Source: UBA1858 sp963976865
GTDB lineage: Bacteria; Pseudomonadota; Gammaproteobacteria; UBA4575
NCBI GenBank assembly: GCA_963976865.1
Contig: CAXBLY010000001.1
Coordinates: forward strand, 558,001-622,000
Length of the DNA stretch: 64,000 nt
Reading direction: 5' to 3'
Every line of letters starts with the position of its first letter. Positions within the stretch are counted from its first letter, which is position 1. The notes beneath the pieces are model-generated. The model was given only the letters and a program-made list of their open reading frames with translations. It was not told the origin of the DNA and did not search any database. The position numbers and the translations under genes were made by a program. This document shows positions 35,393-42,447 of this stretch, in pieces.

Positions 35393-37057
35393 ATGAATAC
35401 AGAAAAGCTGGGTTTTTTTAAAAGCGGCACACCTTGGGTATGGTTAAACGCCGGTGCTGTATCGATCAGTATGATAATGGTCATCGGCTTGTTGATATTG
35501 ATAGCAGCGAAAGGCCTTGGTCATTTTTGGCCGAAAACAATCTGGGAAATCGATTACCAGGAAGGTGATAAGCAGATCGTGCTGTTAGGTGAGCGGGCAA
35601 AAACGGAATCAGTGCCTGCAAAACAGCTTGTGGCATCGGGTCTGCATGTTGAGTTTGAAGAAGAGTTCGTAGAAAGAACAATGCTTAAAATCGGCAACCG
35701 TGAAATGTATGGAGTGGATTTCAAGCTTATTGTTAAACCATCTGAAAACGAGGTTCGCAAGCCCGTCGATGCCATTGTGTTCGAGCGCACTCAGTGGGGT
35801 AATTTTTACGGGTATCTGAAGTCTATTAGTGAAAATGGCAGCACAATTGATATTGACCCGGATAATTTATGGAATGAATTACAGGAACGCTTAAAGCGAG
35901 TTGAAGACTTGCGTGATGAGATTCATGAAATAGAAAAGTTTGATATTGGAAAGATCAATTACAAGATTGAAGACTTGCGTCTGAGAGAGCGTCGGATAGA
36001 ACTGAGTGGCATCAGCGATCCTGCCATTATTGCCGATATCAGCGCTGAACGTAATATTCTGAATGATAAGTATGAAGTATTAAAAACGGAACTGGCAAAG
36101 TTATATACCCAGATAGCACGTGATCAGGCATTGATGACAATACAAAATGGCCAGGAGAAGCTGATCAAGCTGGCAGATATTGTTAAAGCAAGTAAGCCCA
36201 ATGCGATGAGTATATGGACTAAAATCGCACATTACTTTGTCAACCTGAAAGATTTTATAGCCGATGATCCACGAGAAGCGAATACTGAAGGAGGCATATT
36301 TCCAGCAATATTTGGTACAGTCATGATGGTGTTGCTAATGTCTGTCATCGTGACACCTTTTGGAGTAATCGCTGCAATTTATTTGCGTGAATATGCTAAA
36401 CAGGGATTTATTACAAGACTGGTAAGGATCTCTGTGAATAACCTGGCGGGTGTTCCATCGATTGTATATGGGGTGTTTGGTCTGGGGTTCTTTGTATATT
36501 TTCTGGGGGGGAATATAGATCAGTTATTTTACCCTGAAGCTTTACCCTCGCCGACGTTTGGATCAGGCGGGATATTATGGGCATCACTCACCTTGGCATT
36601 GCTGACAGTGCCCGTAGTTATCGTGGCTACCGAAGAAGGCCTGTCAAGAATACCAAGTTCTGTGAGAGAAGGTTCGCTGGCTTTGGGGGCAACCAAAGCG
36701 GAAACGCTGTGGCGCACCGTGATACCTATGGCAAGTCCTGCAATGATGACAGGTCTTATTCTGGCAGTCGCGCGTGCAGCAGGAGAAGTTGCACCATTAA
36801 TGCTGGTTGGTGCAGTCAAACTGGCGCCGTCTTTACCGCTTGATTTGAATGCTCCGTTTTTGCATCTGGAAAGAAAGTTCATGCATTTGGGTTTTCACAT
36901 TTATGATGTTGGTTTCCAGAGTCCCAACGTTGAAGCGGCGCGTCCACTGGTGTTTGCAACGGCGTTAATTCTTGTCCTAGTAATAATATTACTAAACCTG
37001 TCTGCCATATATATCCGTAATCATTTGCGGGAAAAATATCGCACCATGGAACATTAA
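35393..37057 (+). CDS. pstA: Large phosphate ABC transporter permease PstA
   Basis: A 554-residue permease, about 250 residues longer than E. coli PstA (296). After a first membrane segment (about 17-42) comes a periplasmic insert containing a coiled coil of charged heptads (LQERLKRVEDLRDEIHEIEKF...RLRERRIELSG...KYEVLKTELAKLY, about residues 160-250). The permease core starts near residue 300 and carries the GSLALGATKAETLWRTVIPMASP loop and AGEVAPLMLVGA. It pairs with PstC. The insert probably meets the PstC propeller or PstS; that is inference. It starts five bases after pstC. Confidence 0.93.
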   Translation: MNTEKLGFFKSGTPWVWLNAGAVSISMIMVIGLLILIAAKGLGHFWPKTIWEIDYQEGDKQIVLLGERAKTESVPAKQLVASGLHVEFEEEFVERTMLKIGNREMYGVDFKLIVKPSENEVRKPVDAIVFERTQWGNFYGYLKSISENGSTIDIDPDNLWNELQERLKRVEDLRDEIHEIEKFDIGKINYKIEDLRLRERRIELSGISDPAIIADISAERNILNDKYEVLKTELAKLYTQIARDQALMTIQNGQEKLIKLADIVKASKPNAMSIWTKIAHYFVNLKDFIADDPREANTEGGIFPAIFGTVMMVLLMSVIVTPFGVIAAIYLREYAKQGFITRLVRISVNNLAGVPSIVYGVFGLGFFVYFLGGNIDQLFYPEALPSPTFGSGGILWASLTLALLTVPVVIVATEEGLSRIPSSVREGSLALGATKAETLWRTVIPMASPAMMTGLILAVARAAGEVAPLMLVGAVKLAPSLPLDLNAPFLHLERKFMHLGFHIYDVGFQSPNVEAARPLVFATALILVLVIILLNLSAIYIRNHLREKYRTMEH

Positions 37058-37088
37058 TATAAATTGTATAATATCAGGCAATAAACAT

Positions 37089-37910
37089 ATGACTATTGAT
37101 ACCCCAGTATCCGATCAGGTCTTCCACGGGAAGGAATCAAGAAAGATCGAAGACGAAGAGGTTTGTATACAATGCAAGGACTTTTCACTTTTCTATGGTG
37201 AGAAGCAGGCACTGTTTGATGTAAATATGAGCATCCCAACAAACCGTGTCACAGCATTTATCGGTCCTAGTGGATGTGGTAAATCAACACTGCTTCGTTG
37301 CATGAATCGAATGAATGACCTCGTGGATGGTGTCACCCTTAAAGGTGAAATGTTATTAAGAGGCGAAGACGTTTATGACAGAAGTGTCAACGTTACTGAT
37401 TTGCGCAGAAGAGTGGGAATGGTATTCCAGAAACCCAACCCGTTCCCGAAAACTATTTTTGAAAATGTAGCATATGGCCTGCGCCTGCAAAACGTCTCAA
37501 ATAAAAGAGAAATTGAAGACCGTGTTGAATGGTCGTTAAAACAGGCAGCATTATGGGATGAAGTCGGTAATCGACTACAGGATAATGCGTTTGCGTTATC
37601 AGGCGGACAACAACAGCGTCTGGTGATAGCCAGAGCGATAGCTATTCAGCCCGAAGTGCTATTGCTGGATGAACCTGCATCAGCACTGGATCCGATATCG
37701 ACGTTTAAAATTGAAGAGCTGATTTATGAACTCAAGTCACAATATACGGTGGTTATTGTGACACATAATATGCAACAGGCGGCGCGGGTGTCAGATTATA
37801 CTGCTTTCTTGTATCTTGGAGAGGTAATTGAATTTGATGCTACGGATCAGTTGTTTACAAATCCAGTGGAAAAAAAGACAGAGGACTATATTACAGGACG
37901 TTATGGATAG
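37089..37910 (+). CDS. pstB: Phosphate ABC transporter ATPase PstB
   Basis: A 273-residue ATPase with Walker A GPSGCGKST, Q-loop FQKPNPFPKTIFENV, signature LSGGQQQR, Walker B VLLLDEPASALDP and the H-loop VIVTHNMQQA. These are PstB hallmarks. It energises PstCA and, with PhoU, passes the phosphate signal to PhoR. The N-terminal 30 residues before the ABC domain are somewhat longer than in E. coli. A 31-base gap separates it from pstA, and 88 bases with two palindromes separate it from phoU. Confidence 0.97.
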   Translation: MTIDTPVSDQVFHGKESRKIEDEEVCIQCKDFSLFYGEKQALFDVNMSIPTNRVTAFIGPSGCGKSTLLRCMNRMNDLVDGVTLKGEMLLRGEDVYDRSVNVTDLRRRVGMVFQKPNPFPKTIFENVAYGLRLQNVSNKREIEDRVEWSLKQAALWDEVGNRLQDNAFALSGGQQQRLVIARAIAIQPEVLLLDEPASALDPISTFKIEELIYELKSQYTVVIVTHNMQQAARVSDYTAFLYLGEVIEFDATDQLFTNPVEKKTEDYITGRYG

Positions 37911-37930
37911 GTGGTGGAAATAAATTAATA

Positions 37931-37965
37931 AAATGTATATACAAAGCATGCAAATGTATATACAA
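37931..37965 (+). repeat. Tandem 14-bp repeats with 10-bp palindromes before phoU
   Basis: AAATGTATATACAA occurs twice, at 37931-37944 and 37952-37965, with identical sequence and a 21-base period (two DNA turns). Each copy contains the perfect palindrome TGTATATACA, and the palindrome GCATGC lies between them. This looks like a two-site operator for a dimeric regulator of phoU, or a processing site in the pst-phoU transcript. Confidence 0.6.
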
Positions 37966-37998
37966 TGTATTTAAATATCATTTTGAGGTCATACTGCC

Positions 37999-38718
37999 AT
38001 GTCAATACAAAATTTTGGACAACATATACTGCACCAATTCGATGAGGACCTCGAGTCAACTCGAAATAAAGTCCTCAATATGGGTGGGCTTGTTGAAAAA
38101 CAAGTTGAGAATAGCCTGCTAGCCCTGGTCAATTCAGATAGCAGCCTGGCTGAAAAAGTCGCAACAAGCGATTACCAGGTAAACTCCATGGAAGTAGCAA
38201 TTGATGAAGAATGTAATCACATCATTGCCTTACGTCAGCCAGCCGCAGGTGATTTACGCCTGGTCGTCGCTATTATTAAAACAATTACAGATCTTGAAAG
38301 AATAGGTGACGAAGCGGAAAAAATTGGCCGTTATGCCGTGGAACTGGCAACAGAAGAACGCAATGAAATGTATTTTTCAGAGCTTAAGCTTTTGGGCGAC
38401 CAGGTTAAGACGATATTACGTGAATCCCTGGATGCTTTTGCACGCATGGATGTTGCCAGTGCCTTTAAAACGGCCGCAACTGACAAAGCTATCAACCAGG
38501 AATACGACGTGATCATGCGCAAGCTGATCAAATCCATGTCTGAAGATCGTTCCTCCGTCGAGCGAGGTTTAAAAGTCATGTGGTGCGCTCGTGCATTAGA
38601 GCGAATTGGTGATCATGCCAAGAATATCTGTGAATACGTGATCTTTACTGTTGAAGGCAAGGATGTTCGTCACACCAGTTTTCAACAGGCACTGGATGAA
38701 TTTCAGGGTAAATCCTGA
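37999..38718 (+). CDS. phoU: Phosphate signalling protein PhoU
   Basis: A 239-residue PhoU, all helical with two repeats, each carrying the metal-binding E/DxxxD pattern (KTITDLERIGDEAEKIGRYA and RALERIGDHAKNICEYV). It begins FGQHILHQFDEDLESTRNKVLNMGGLVEKQV, as expected. PhoU represses PhoR kinase activity when phosphate is plentiful and acts through PstB. GAGG precedes the ATG. It ends the pst run and is followed by a long perfect terminator hairpin. Confidence 0.96.
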   Translation: MSIQNFGQHILHQFDEDLESTRNKVLNMGGLVEKQVENSLLALVNSDSSLAEKVATSDYQVNSMEVAIDEECNHIIALRQPAAGDLRLVVAIIKTITDLERIGDEAEKIGRYAVELATEERNEMYFSELKLLGDQVKTILRESLDAFARMDVASAFKTAATDKAINQEYDVIMRKLIKSMSEDRSSVERGLKVMWCARALERIGDHAKNICEYVIFTVEGKDVRHTSFQQALDEFQGKS

Positions 38719-38743
38719 TTAATTATAGATAATAAAACATATC

Positions 38744-38788
38744 ACCATAAAAAAAGCCCCGCATAATAAGCGGGGCTTTTTTTATGGT
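38744..38788. terminator. Bidirectional terminator between phoU and the small membrane protein gene
   Basis: A perfect 19-bp stem (38744-38762 with 38770-38788) around a 7-base loop. The core GCCCCGC/GCGGGGC is flanked by seven A and seven T, so it serves phoU on the plus strand and the 26-residue gene on the minus strand. Confidence 0.95.
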
Positions 38789-38798
38789 TATTTAGCTA

Positions 38799-38879
38799 TT
38801 AGACAAATACAAATGCCATTACAAGTGCAATCACGACAACGGCAACACCGACTAATAGTGCAGGAACATCATAGTTCAT
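38799..38879 (-). CDS. 26-residue single-pass membrane protein
   Basis: A short frame of 27 codons including TAA: it starts MNYDVPALL and is otherwise almost wholly Val, Ala, Leu, Ile and Phe, ending in FVFV. One transmembrane helix fits, with no charged residue after Asp4. Support for expression is strong for its size: GGAG five to six bases before the ATG, a consensus TATAAT (38899-38904 on the plus strand as ATTATA) placed for a leader of about 12 bases, and a perfect terminator 10 bases after the stop. I do not recognise a family. It could be a small regulator of a membrane complex. Confidence 0.65.
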   Translation of the reverse strand: MNYDVPALLVGVAVVVIALVMAFVFV

Positions 38880-38898
38880 TGGAACTCCAGTAAATTTT

Positions 38899-38904
38899 AT
38901 TATA
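38899..38904 (-). promoter_or_regulatory. -10 element of the small membrane protein gene
   Basis: TATAAT on the minus strand, about 20 bases before the ATG. The -35 is poor (TTACAA at 15-base spacing). Confidence 0.45.
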
Positions 38905-39003
38905 GTTAGCAGCTAAGTATTGTAACTGAGATTATATTGACTAACTGAGATACGTACAACTGTTATGCATACACCAGTGATATTTTGCTAAGCAATTGAA
39001 TAA

Positions 39004-39795
39004 TCAGCCATTTTTAAATCGGGCAGGCTTTATATCCAAATTCTCAATAAACTGGCGTGTCACACCAAGCTTTTCAGCTGTCATTACCCGAATAGCTGTC
39101 AGTGTGTATTCAGGATACTCATCTGCCAGTGAACTTGCGACTTCATAGCATCTCACTGCCAGATTTTTATCTTCAAGTCCTGCTTCTTCTGCAAGCTTTT
39201 TGATGACGACATTCTCAGTTTGAGTGTCGTTATTTTTATTATTGTTTCCGGCTTTTTTAGCCGACTCATTCTTCGCAGGTCTGGCGGGTGCGCTATTGGT
39301 TGATTTGGCTTGTTGTTTGGGAGCCGTTGGTGCAGCAGCAGGCGCCGGTTTTTTTGCTTCAGGCGTTGCAGCTTGTGCTTTGGGTTTGGGGACTGATTGC
39401 AAGATGGCACTTTGTGATGCTTTCTGCTCTGCATTCGATACTTTCCACATATGCTCCATAATTTGTATGGCGCTTAATGTGGCAGTTGCAGTTAATCCTT
39501 TTGGAATGGCAGCGAGTACAATCTTCAGGTGGATTAACATAGACAGACGATGCCACTGGGGAGAGTCTATTTCGGCCTTGCTGAATCTGTCTCGCAATAT
39601 TTTAATGTCATTAAGGTCACCACCAGTATTTTCAATCTCGCTTTCGACTAAAGTTTCGATATTAGCCAGTAACTGATGCAGGTCAGTGTAACTGCTTTGG
39701 TCATGCGTGCGAAATTCATCAAATCGAACAGCCCAATCAATTGAATACAGCTCTTGTGTAAGCGGACTGGTTTCCATGCTTGTGTTATTTTCCAT
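39004..39795 (-). CDS. Protein of unknown function, paralogue of the upstream gene
   Basis: A 263-residue soluble protein that I do not recognise. Residues 1-130 are helical (LRDRFSKAEIDSPQWHRLSMLIHLKIVLAAI). Residues 131-190 are a low-complexity linker of Ala, Pro, Lys, Gln and Asn. The C-terminal 70 residues (NVVIKKLAEEAGLEDKNLAVRCYEVA...) end in YPEYTLTAIRVMTAEKLGVTRQFIENLDIKPARF. The next gene upstream has the same helical block and the same C-terminal motif without the linker, so the pair are tandem paralogues. The end could be a small helix-turn-helix. There is no signal peptide. It starts seven bases after its neighbour's stop with no own Shine-Dalgarno sequence. Confidence 0.72.
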   Translation of the reverse strand: MENNTSMETSPLTQELYSIDWAVRFDEFRTHDQSSYTDLHQLLANIETLVESEIENTGGDLNDIKILRDRFSKAEIDSPQWHRLSMLIHLKIVLAAIPKGLTATATLSAIQIMEHMWKVSNAEQKASQSAILQSVPKPKAQAATPEAKKPAPAAAPTAPKQQAKSTNSAPARPAKNESAKKAGNNNKNNDTQTENVVIKKLAEEAGLEDKNLAVRCYEVASSLADEYPEYTLTAIRVMTAEKLGVTRQFIENLDIKPARFKNG

Positions 39796-39802
39796 ATTGT
39801 TA

Positions 39803-40372
39803 TTATTCTGGTCGAATGTCTAAATCGTCCAGGCGTTGCTTGCTGACATTGAGTTTGTTTGAAAGTAGCAGACGTAAAGCGTTAACTGTGCAATGTGGAT
39901 ATTTTTTCTTAAGCGCATTGATAGCAGCACTGTATGTTTCAATTTCCAGCTCATTGTTGTTGGCTTTACTTAATATGTCTTCTACAGATTTTTGATCTTT
40001 TAAAAGCTGTTCGCGATCCTGTGCAAAGTAACCTTGCCAGCGAAAATCAGCTAACAGGAATCCCAGCAAAATAGTCGTAGCCTGATCACCGCTTTCAAGT
40101 GCGGAACGTAACGTGAATGACTGTAGTAAACTGTTCCCTGCATACCAGGCACTGGAGCCTTCTTCTATCGTGTCCAGCCTGGCTTGTAATGCATTAATCT
40201 CAGTAGGTAGACCCGCATCTTTTAAGATGTGGTGCGCCCATCTGTCGACTTCTTTTAGACTTGAATGTAACGTGTCTGCACTCGGGTCGAAATGATCTTC
40301 AACCTGCTTGAGTGTCGCTAGTGGGTCTGAGTCTTTTATACTTGGCCAATCAATTTGTGAGCTAGGCTCCAT
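39803..40372 (-). CDS. Protein of unknown function, paralogue of the downstream gene
   Basis: A 189-residue soluble, acidic, helical protein of unknown family. Its block LQARLDTIEEGSSAWYAGNSLLQSFTLRSAL aligns with the matching block of the downstream 263-residue protein (shared Arg, Ser, Trp, Leu spacing). Its end YPHCTVNALRLLLSNKLNVSKQRLDDLDIRPE shares YP, T, A, R, KL, V, Q, LDI and P at the same positions. It lacks the Ala/Pro/Lys linker. AGGA lies eight bases before the ATG. The two genes form a minus-strand operon between the phosphate island and an OmpA-type lipoprotein gene; nothing in the context shows the role. Confidence 0.72.
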   Translation of the reverse strand: MEPSSQIDWPSIKDSDPLATLKQVEDHFDPSADTLHSSLKEVDRWAHHILKDAGLPTEINALQARLDTIEEGSSAWYAGNSLLQSFTLRSALESGDQATTILLGFLLADFRWQGYFAQDREQLLKDQKSVEDILSKANNNELEIETYSAAINALKKKYPHCTVNALRLLLSNKLNVSKQRLDDLDIRPE

Positions 40373-40584
40373 GTAAAATTCCTGAAAGATTATTCATTTC
40401 GAGCATATATACACGAATTGTAAATTCAAAAATGTGATTAGTAGAGCGTGCTCGGCAATTTTTAGATATAGCTAAATGTTCTGCCGATATATGGTTAAAA
40501 TTCAGAGATTTACGGATGCGAACTTTCTCACACTGTTTGCTTCTAAGTAATAGTTCACAAAAATATAATAACTGAGGATAAGTA

Positions 40585-41262
40585 ATGAGTTTGAAACCTA
40601 TCACAATATTTGCAGTAGCCATGAGTAGCGTATTAACACTGGGAGCATGTTCAACAATCAATCCGTACACAGGAGAACAGCAAACAAGCAAAGCAGTAAA
40701 AGGGGCAGGAATAGGCGCAGCCGCGGGAGCGGTCGTAGGTTTGATTAGCGGTGATAATGGTCGAGAGCGTAGAAAGAGAGCGTTAATTGGCGCCGGTGTA
40801 GGTGCGATCGCAGGTGGTAGCGTGGGCTACTACATGGATGTACAGGAAGCCAAACTTCGCCAGAAACTGGCAGGCACGGGTGTTAGCGTAACGCGTGATG
40901 GGGACAACATTATTCTGAATATGCCCAGCAATATCACATTTGGTGTGGATAGTGCGGATATCAGCAGTGACTTCTATCAAGTACTTGATTCTGTCACTAT
41001 CGTGGTGAAAGAATACGATAAAACACTCATAGAAGTGATGGGACATACAGATAGCACAGGTTCTGAGCAACATAATCAGTTGCTATCAGAGAGAAGAGCA
41101 AGAAGCGTGAAGGATTACTTTTCCAGTCGAGAGGTGAATCCAGGCCGATTGCAGGAATACGGCTACGGGGAAGGTTATCCGGTTGCCAGTAACGACACGG
41201 CACAGGGTCGTGCACAAAATCGTCGGGTAGAAATAGCCCTGGTGCCCATTACCAGCAGTTAA
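40585..41262 (+). CDS. OmpA-family lipoprotein with glycine zipper
   Basis: A 225-residue protein. The lipobox LTLGAC puts the lipidated cysteine at residue 22. Glycine-zipper segments follow (GAGIGAAAGAVVGLISG and ALIGAGVGAIAGGSVGYYMD), then an OmpA C-terminal peptidoglycan-binding domain with MGHTDSTGSEQHNQLLSERRARSVKDYF and NRRVEI. This architecture matches YiaD-like proteins, which tether the outer membrane to peptidoglycan. GAGGA precedes the ATG. It is monocistronic, with a 212-base upstream region in which I see no clear promoter, and a terminator follows. Confidence 0.88.
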   Translation: MSLKPITIFAVAMSSVLTLGACSTINPYTGEQQTSKAVKGAGIGAAAGAVVGLISGDNGRERRKRALIGAGVGAIAGGSVGYYMDVQEAKLRQKLAGTGVSVTRDGDNIILNMPSNITFGVDSADISSDFYQVLDSVTIVVKEYDKTLIEVMGHTDSTGSEQHNQLLSERRARSVKDYFSSREVNPGRLQEYGYGEGYPVASNDTAQGRAQNRRVEIALVPITSS

Positions 41263-41289
41263 AGCACAACCCAATTTTATTGCAGACAT

Positions 41290-41319
41290 AAAAGGCTCTG
41301 GCAATTGTCAGGGCCTTTT
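41290..41319 (+). terminator. Terminator after the OmpA-family lipoprotein gene
   Basis: AAAAGGCTCTG (41290-41300) pairs with CAGGGCCTTTT (41309-41319) with one G-U pair and an 8-base loop; the tail is TTTTGTTTG. Confidence 0.75.
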
Positions 41320-41357
41320 GTTTGAATGCTGAATTATTTGATTAACCGTAAAATTAC

Positions 41358-41969
41358 ATGTCTCAAGGTACCCTTTATATTGTGTCTGCTCCATCAGGAG
41401 CAGGGAAAACCAGTTTGCTCAAGGCGGTTCGTTCAGAACTGAAAGAGGTTAAAGTGGCCGTCTCTCACACGACACGAAATCCAAGGCCAGGTGAAATCGA
41501 TGGTGAACACTATCATTTCGTGTCCAGGCAGGAATTTCAAAAAATGAAAGAAGATGATGATTTTCTGGAATTTGCCGAGGTGTTTGGTAATTTTTATGGA
41601 ACTTCCAAACAGTCTGTGAATTCTCTGCTAGCCGCGAGGATAGGCGTGGTACTCGAGATTGACTGGCAGGGTGCCCGGCAAGTACGAAAAATATACCCGC
41701 AGGCGGTATCAATATTTATTCTGCCACCTTCCATCGAGGAGCTGGAAAAGCGCCTGCGGACAAGAGGGCAAGACTCAGATGATGTCATACAGGGACGTAT
41801 GCAACAGGCTCAAAGCGAAATAAGTCACTATGAGGAATATCAATACCTGATAATCAATGATGATATTAATCAGGCTATTCAGATACTGACGAAAGTGTTT
41901 TTGCAGCCAGAAGATTATTCACCACCCAATCAGGACAAGCTGAATCAGTTACTTTCCGGAATGAAATAA
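41358..41969 (+). CDS. gmk: Guanylate kinase
   Basis: A 203-residue guanylate kinase, converting GMP to GDP. Motifs: P-loop SAPSGAGKTSLL (residues 10-21), GMP-binding HTTRNPRPGEIDGEHYHFV, and LEIDWQGARQVR. It heads the conserved gmk-rpoZ-spoT group, where guanine nucleotide and alarmone metabolism meet transcription. Confidence 0.97.
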   Translation: MSQGTLYIVSAPSGAGKTSLLKAVRSELKEVKVAVSHTTRNPRPGEIDGEHYHFVSRQEFQKMKEDDDFLEFAEVFGNFYGTSKQSVNSLLAARIGVVLEIDWQGARQVRKIYPQAVSIFILPPSIEELEKRLRTRGQDSDDVIQGRMQQAQSEISHYEEYQYLIINDDINQAIQILTKVFLQPEDYSPPNQDKLNQLLSGMK

Positions 41970-42053
41970 TGCTGAATCACATGAGTAGTTTATAAGTGTA
42001 AAATCGACTACACTTTAAACATTGGAATATATACAAAATAACAGGAGAAAAGC

Positions 42054-42425
42054 GTGGCACGCGTAACCGTAGAAGATTGTCTAGAAAAAATTGATAACCG
42101 CTTCAAACTCATTATGGTCGCCAGTAAACGAGCCAGACAGATTGCGATGGGAACGGAACCTTTAGTGGAGTGGGAAAACGATAAACCGACGGTGGTTGCT
42201 TTACGCGAAATAGCTGACGAGTTAATTACCGAAGAGTCACTAAAAGAAACGCCGCTAAGCAGTTCTGAAGAATTACTTTCTGAAGAGATTGGCGAAGTCG
42301 ACGCGCTAGCCGCAGCATTGCATGCAGAAATCGGGATTGAATTGAGCCAGATGAAATCCGAAGAGCCGGAACAGAATTCAACACCAGAAGCGCCAGCCAC
42401 TGATAATACTGAACAGGGTCGGTAG
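42054..42425 (+). CDS. rpoZ: RNA polymerase omega subunit
   Basis: A 123-residue omega subunit beginning MARVTVEDCLEKIDNRFKLIMVASKRARQI, the conserved MAR motif region that binds beta-prime and, in gammaproteobacteria, forms part of a ppGpp site. The start is GTG behind AGGAGA. The C-terminal tail (residues 70-123) is longer than in E. coli (91 residues in total) and is acidic and low in complexity, ending in EQNSTPEAPATDNTEQGR. It sits between gmk and spoT. Confidence 0.95.
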   Translation: MARVTVEDCLEKIDNRFKLIMVASKRARQIAMGTEPLVEWENDKPTVVALREIADELITEESLKETPLSSSEELLSEEIGEVDALAAALHAEIGIELSQMKSEEPEQNSTPEAPATDNTEQGR

Positions 42426-42447
42426 TACCCTGTTGGTTTAGTTTTAT

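Noticed and set aside
39224..39676. A 150-residue plus-strand hydrophobic frame opposite the 263-residue gene
   Set aside because: Its Ala/Gly/Leu-rich sequence arises from the complement of the Ala/Pro/Lys linker codons, and the minus-strand gene has a paralogue that supports it instead.
40461..40476. Imperfect palindrome TTTAGATATAGCTAAA in the gap before the OmpA-family lipoprotein gene
   Set aside because: Only five base pairs match around an asymmetric centre; this is too weak in AT-rich DNA.
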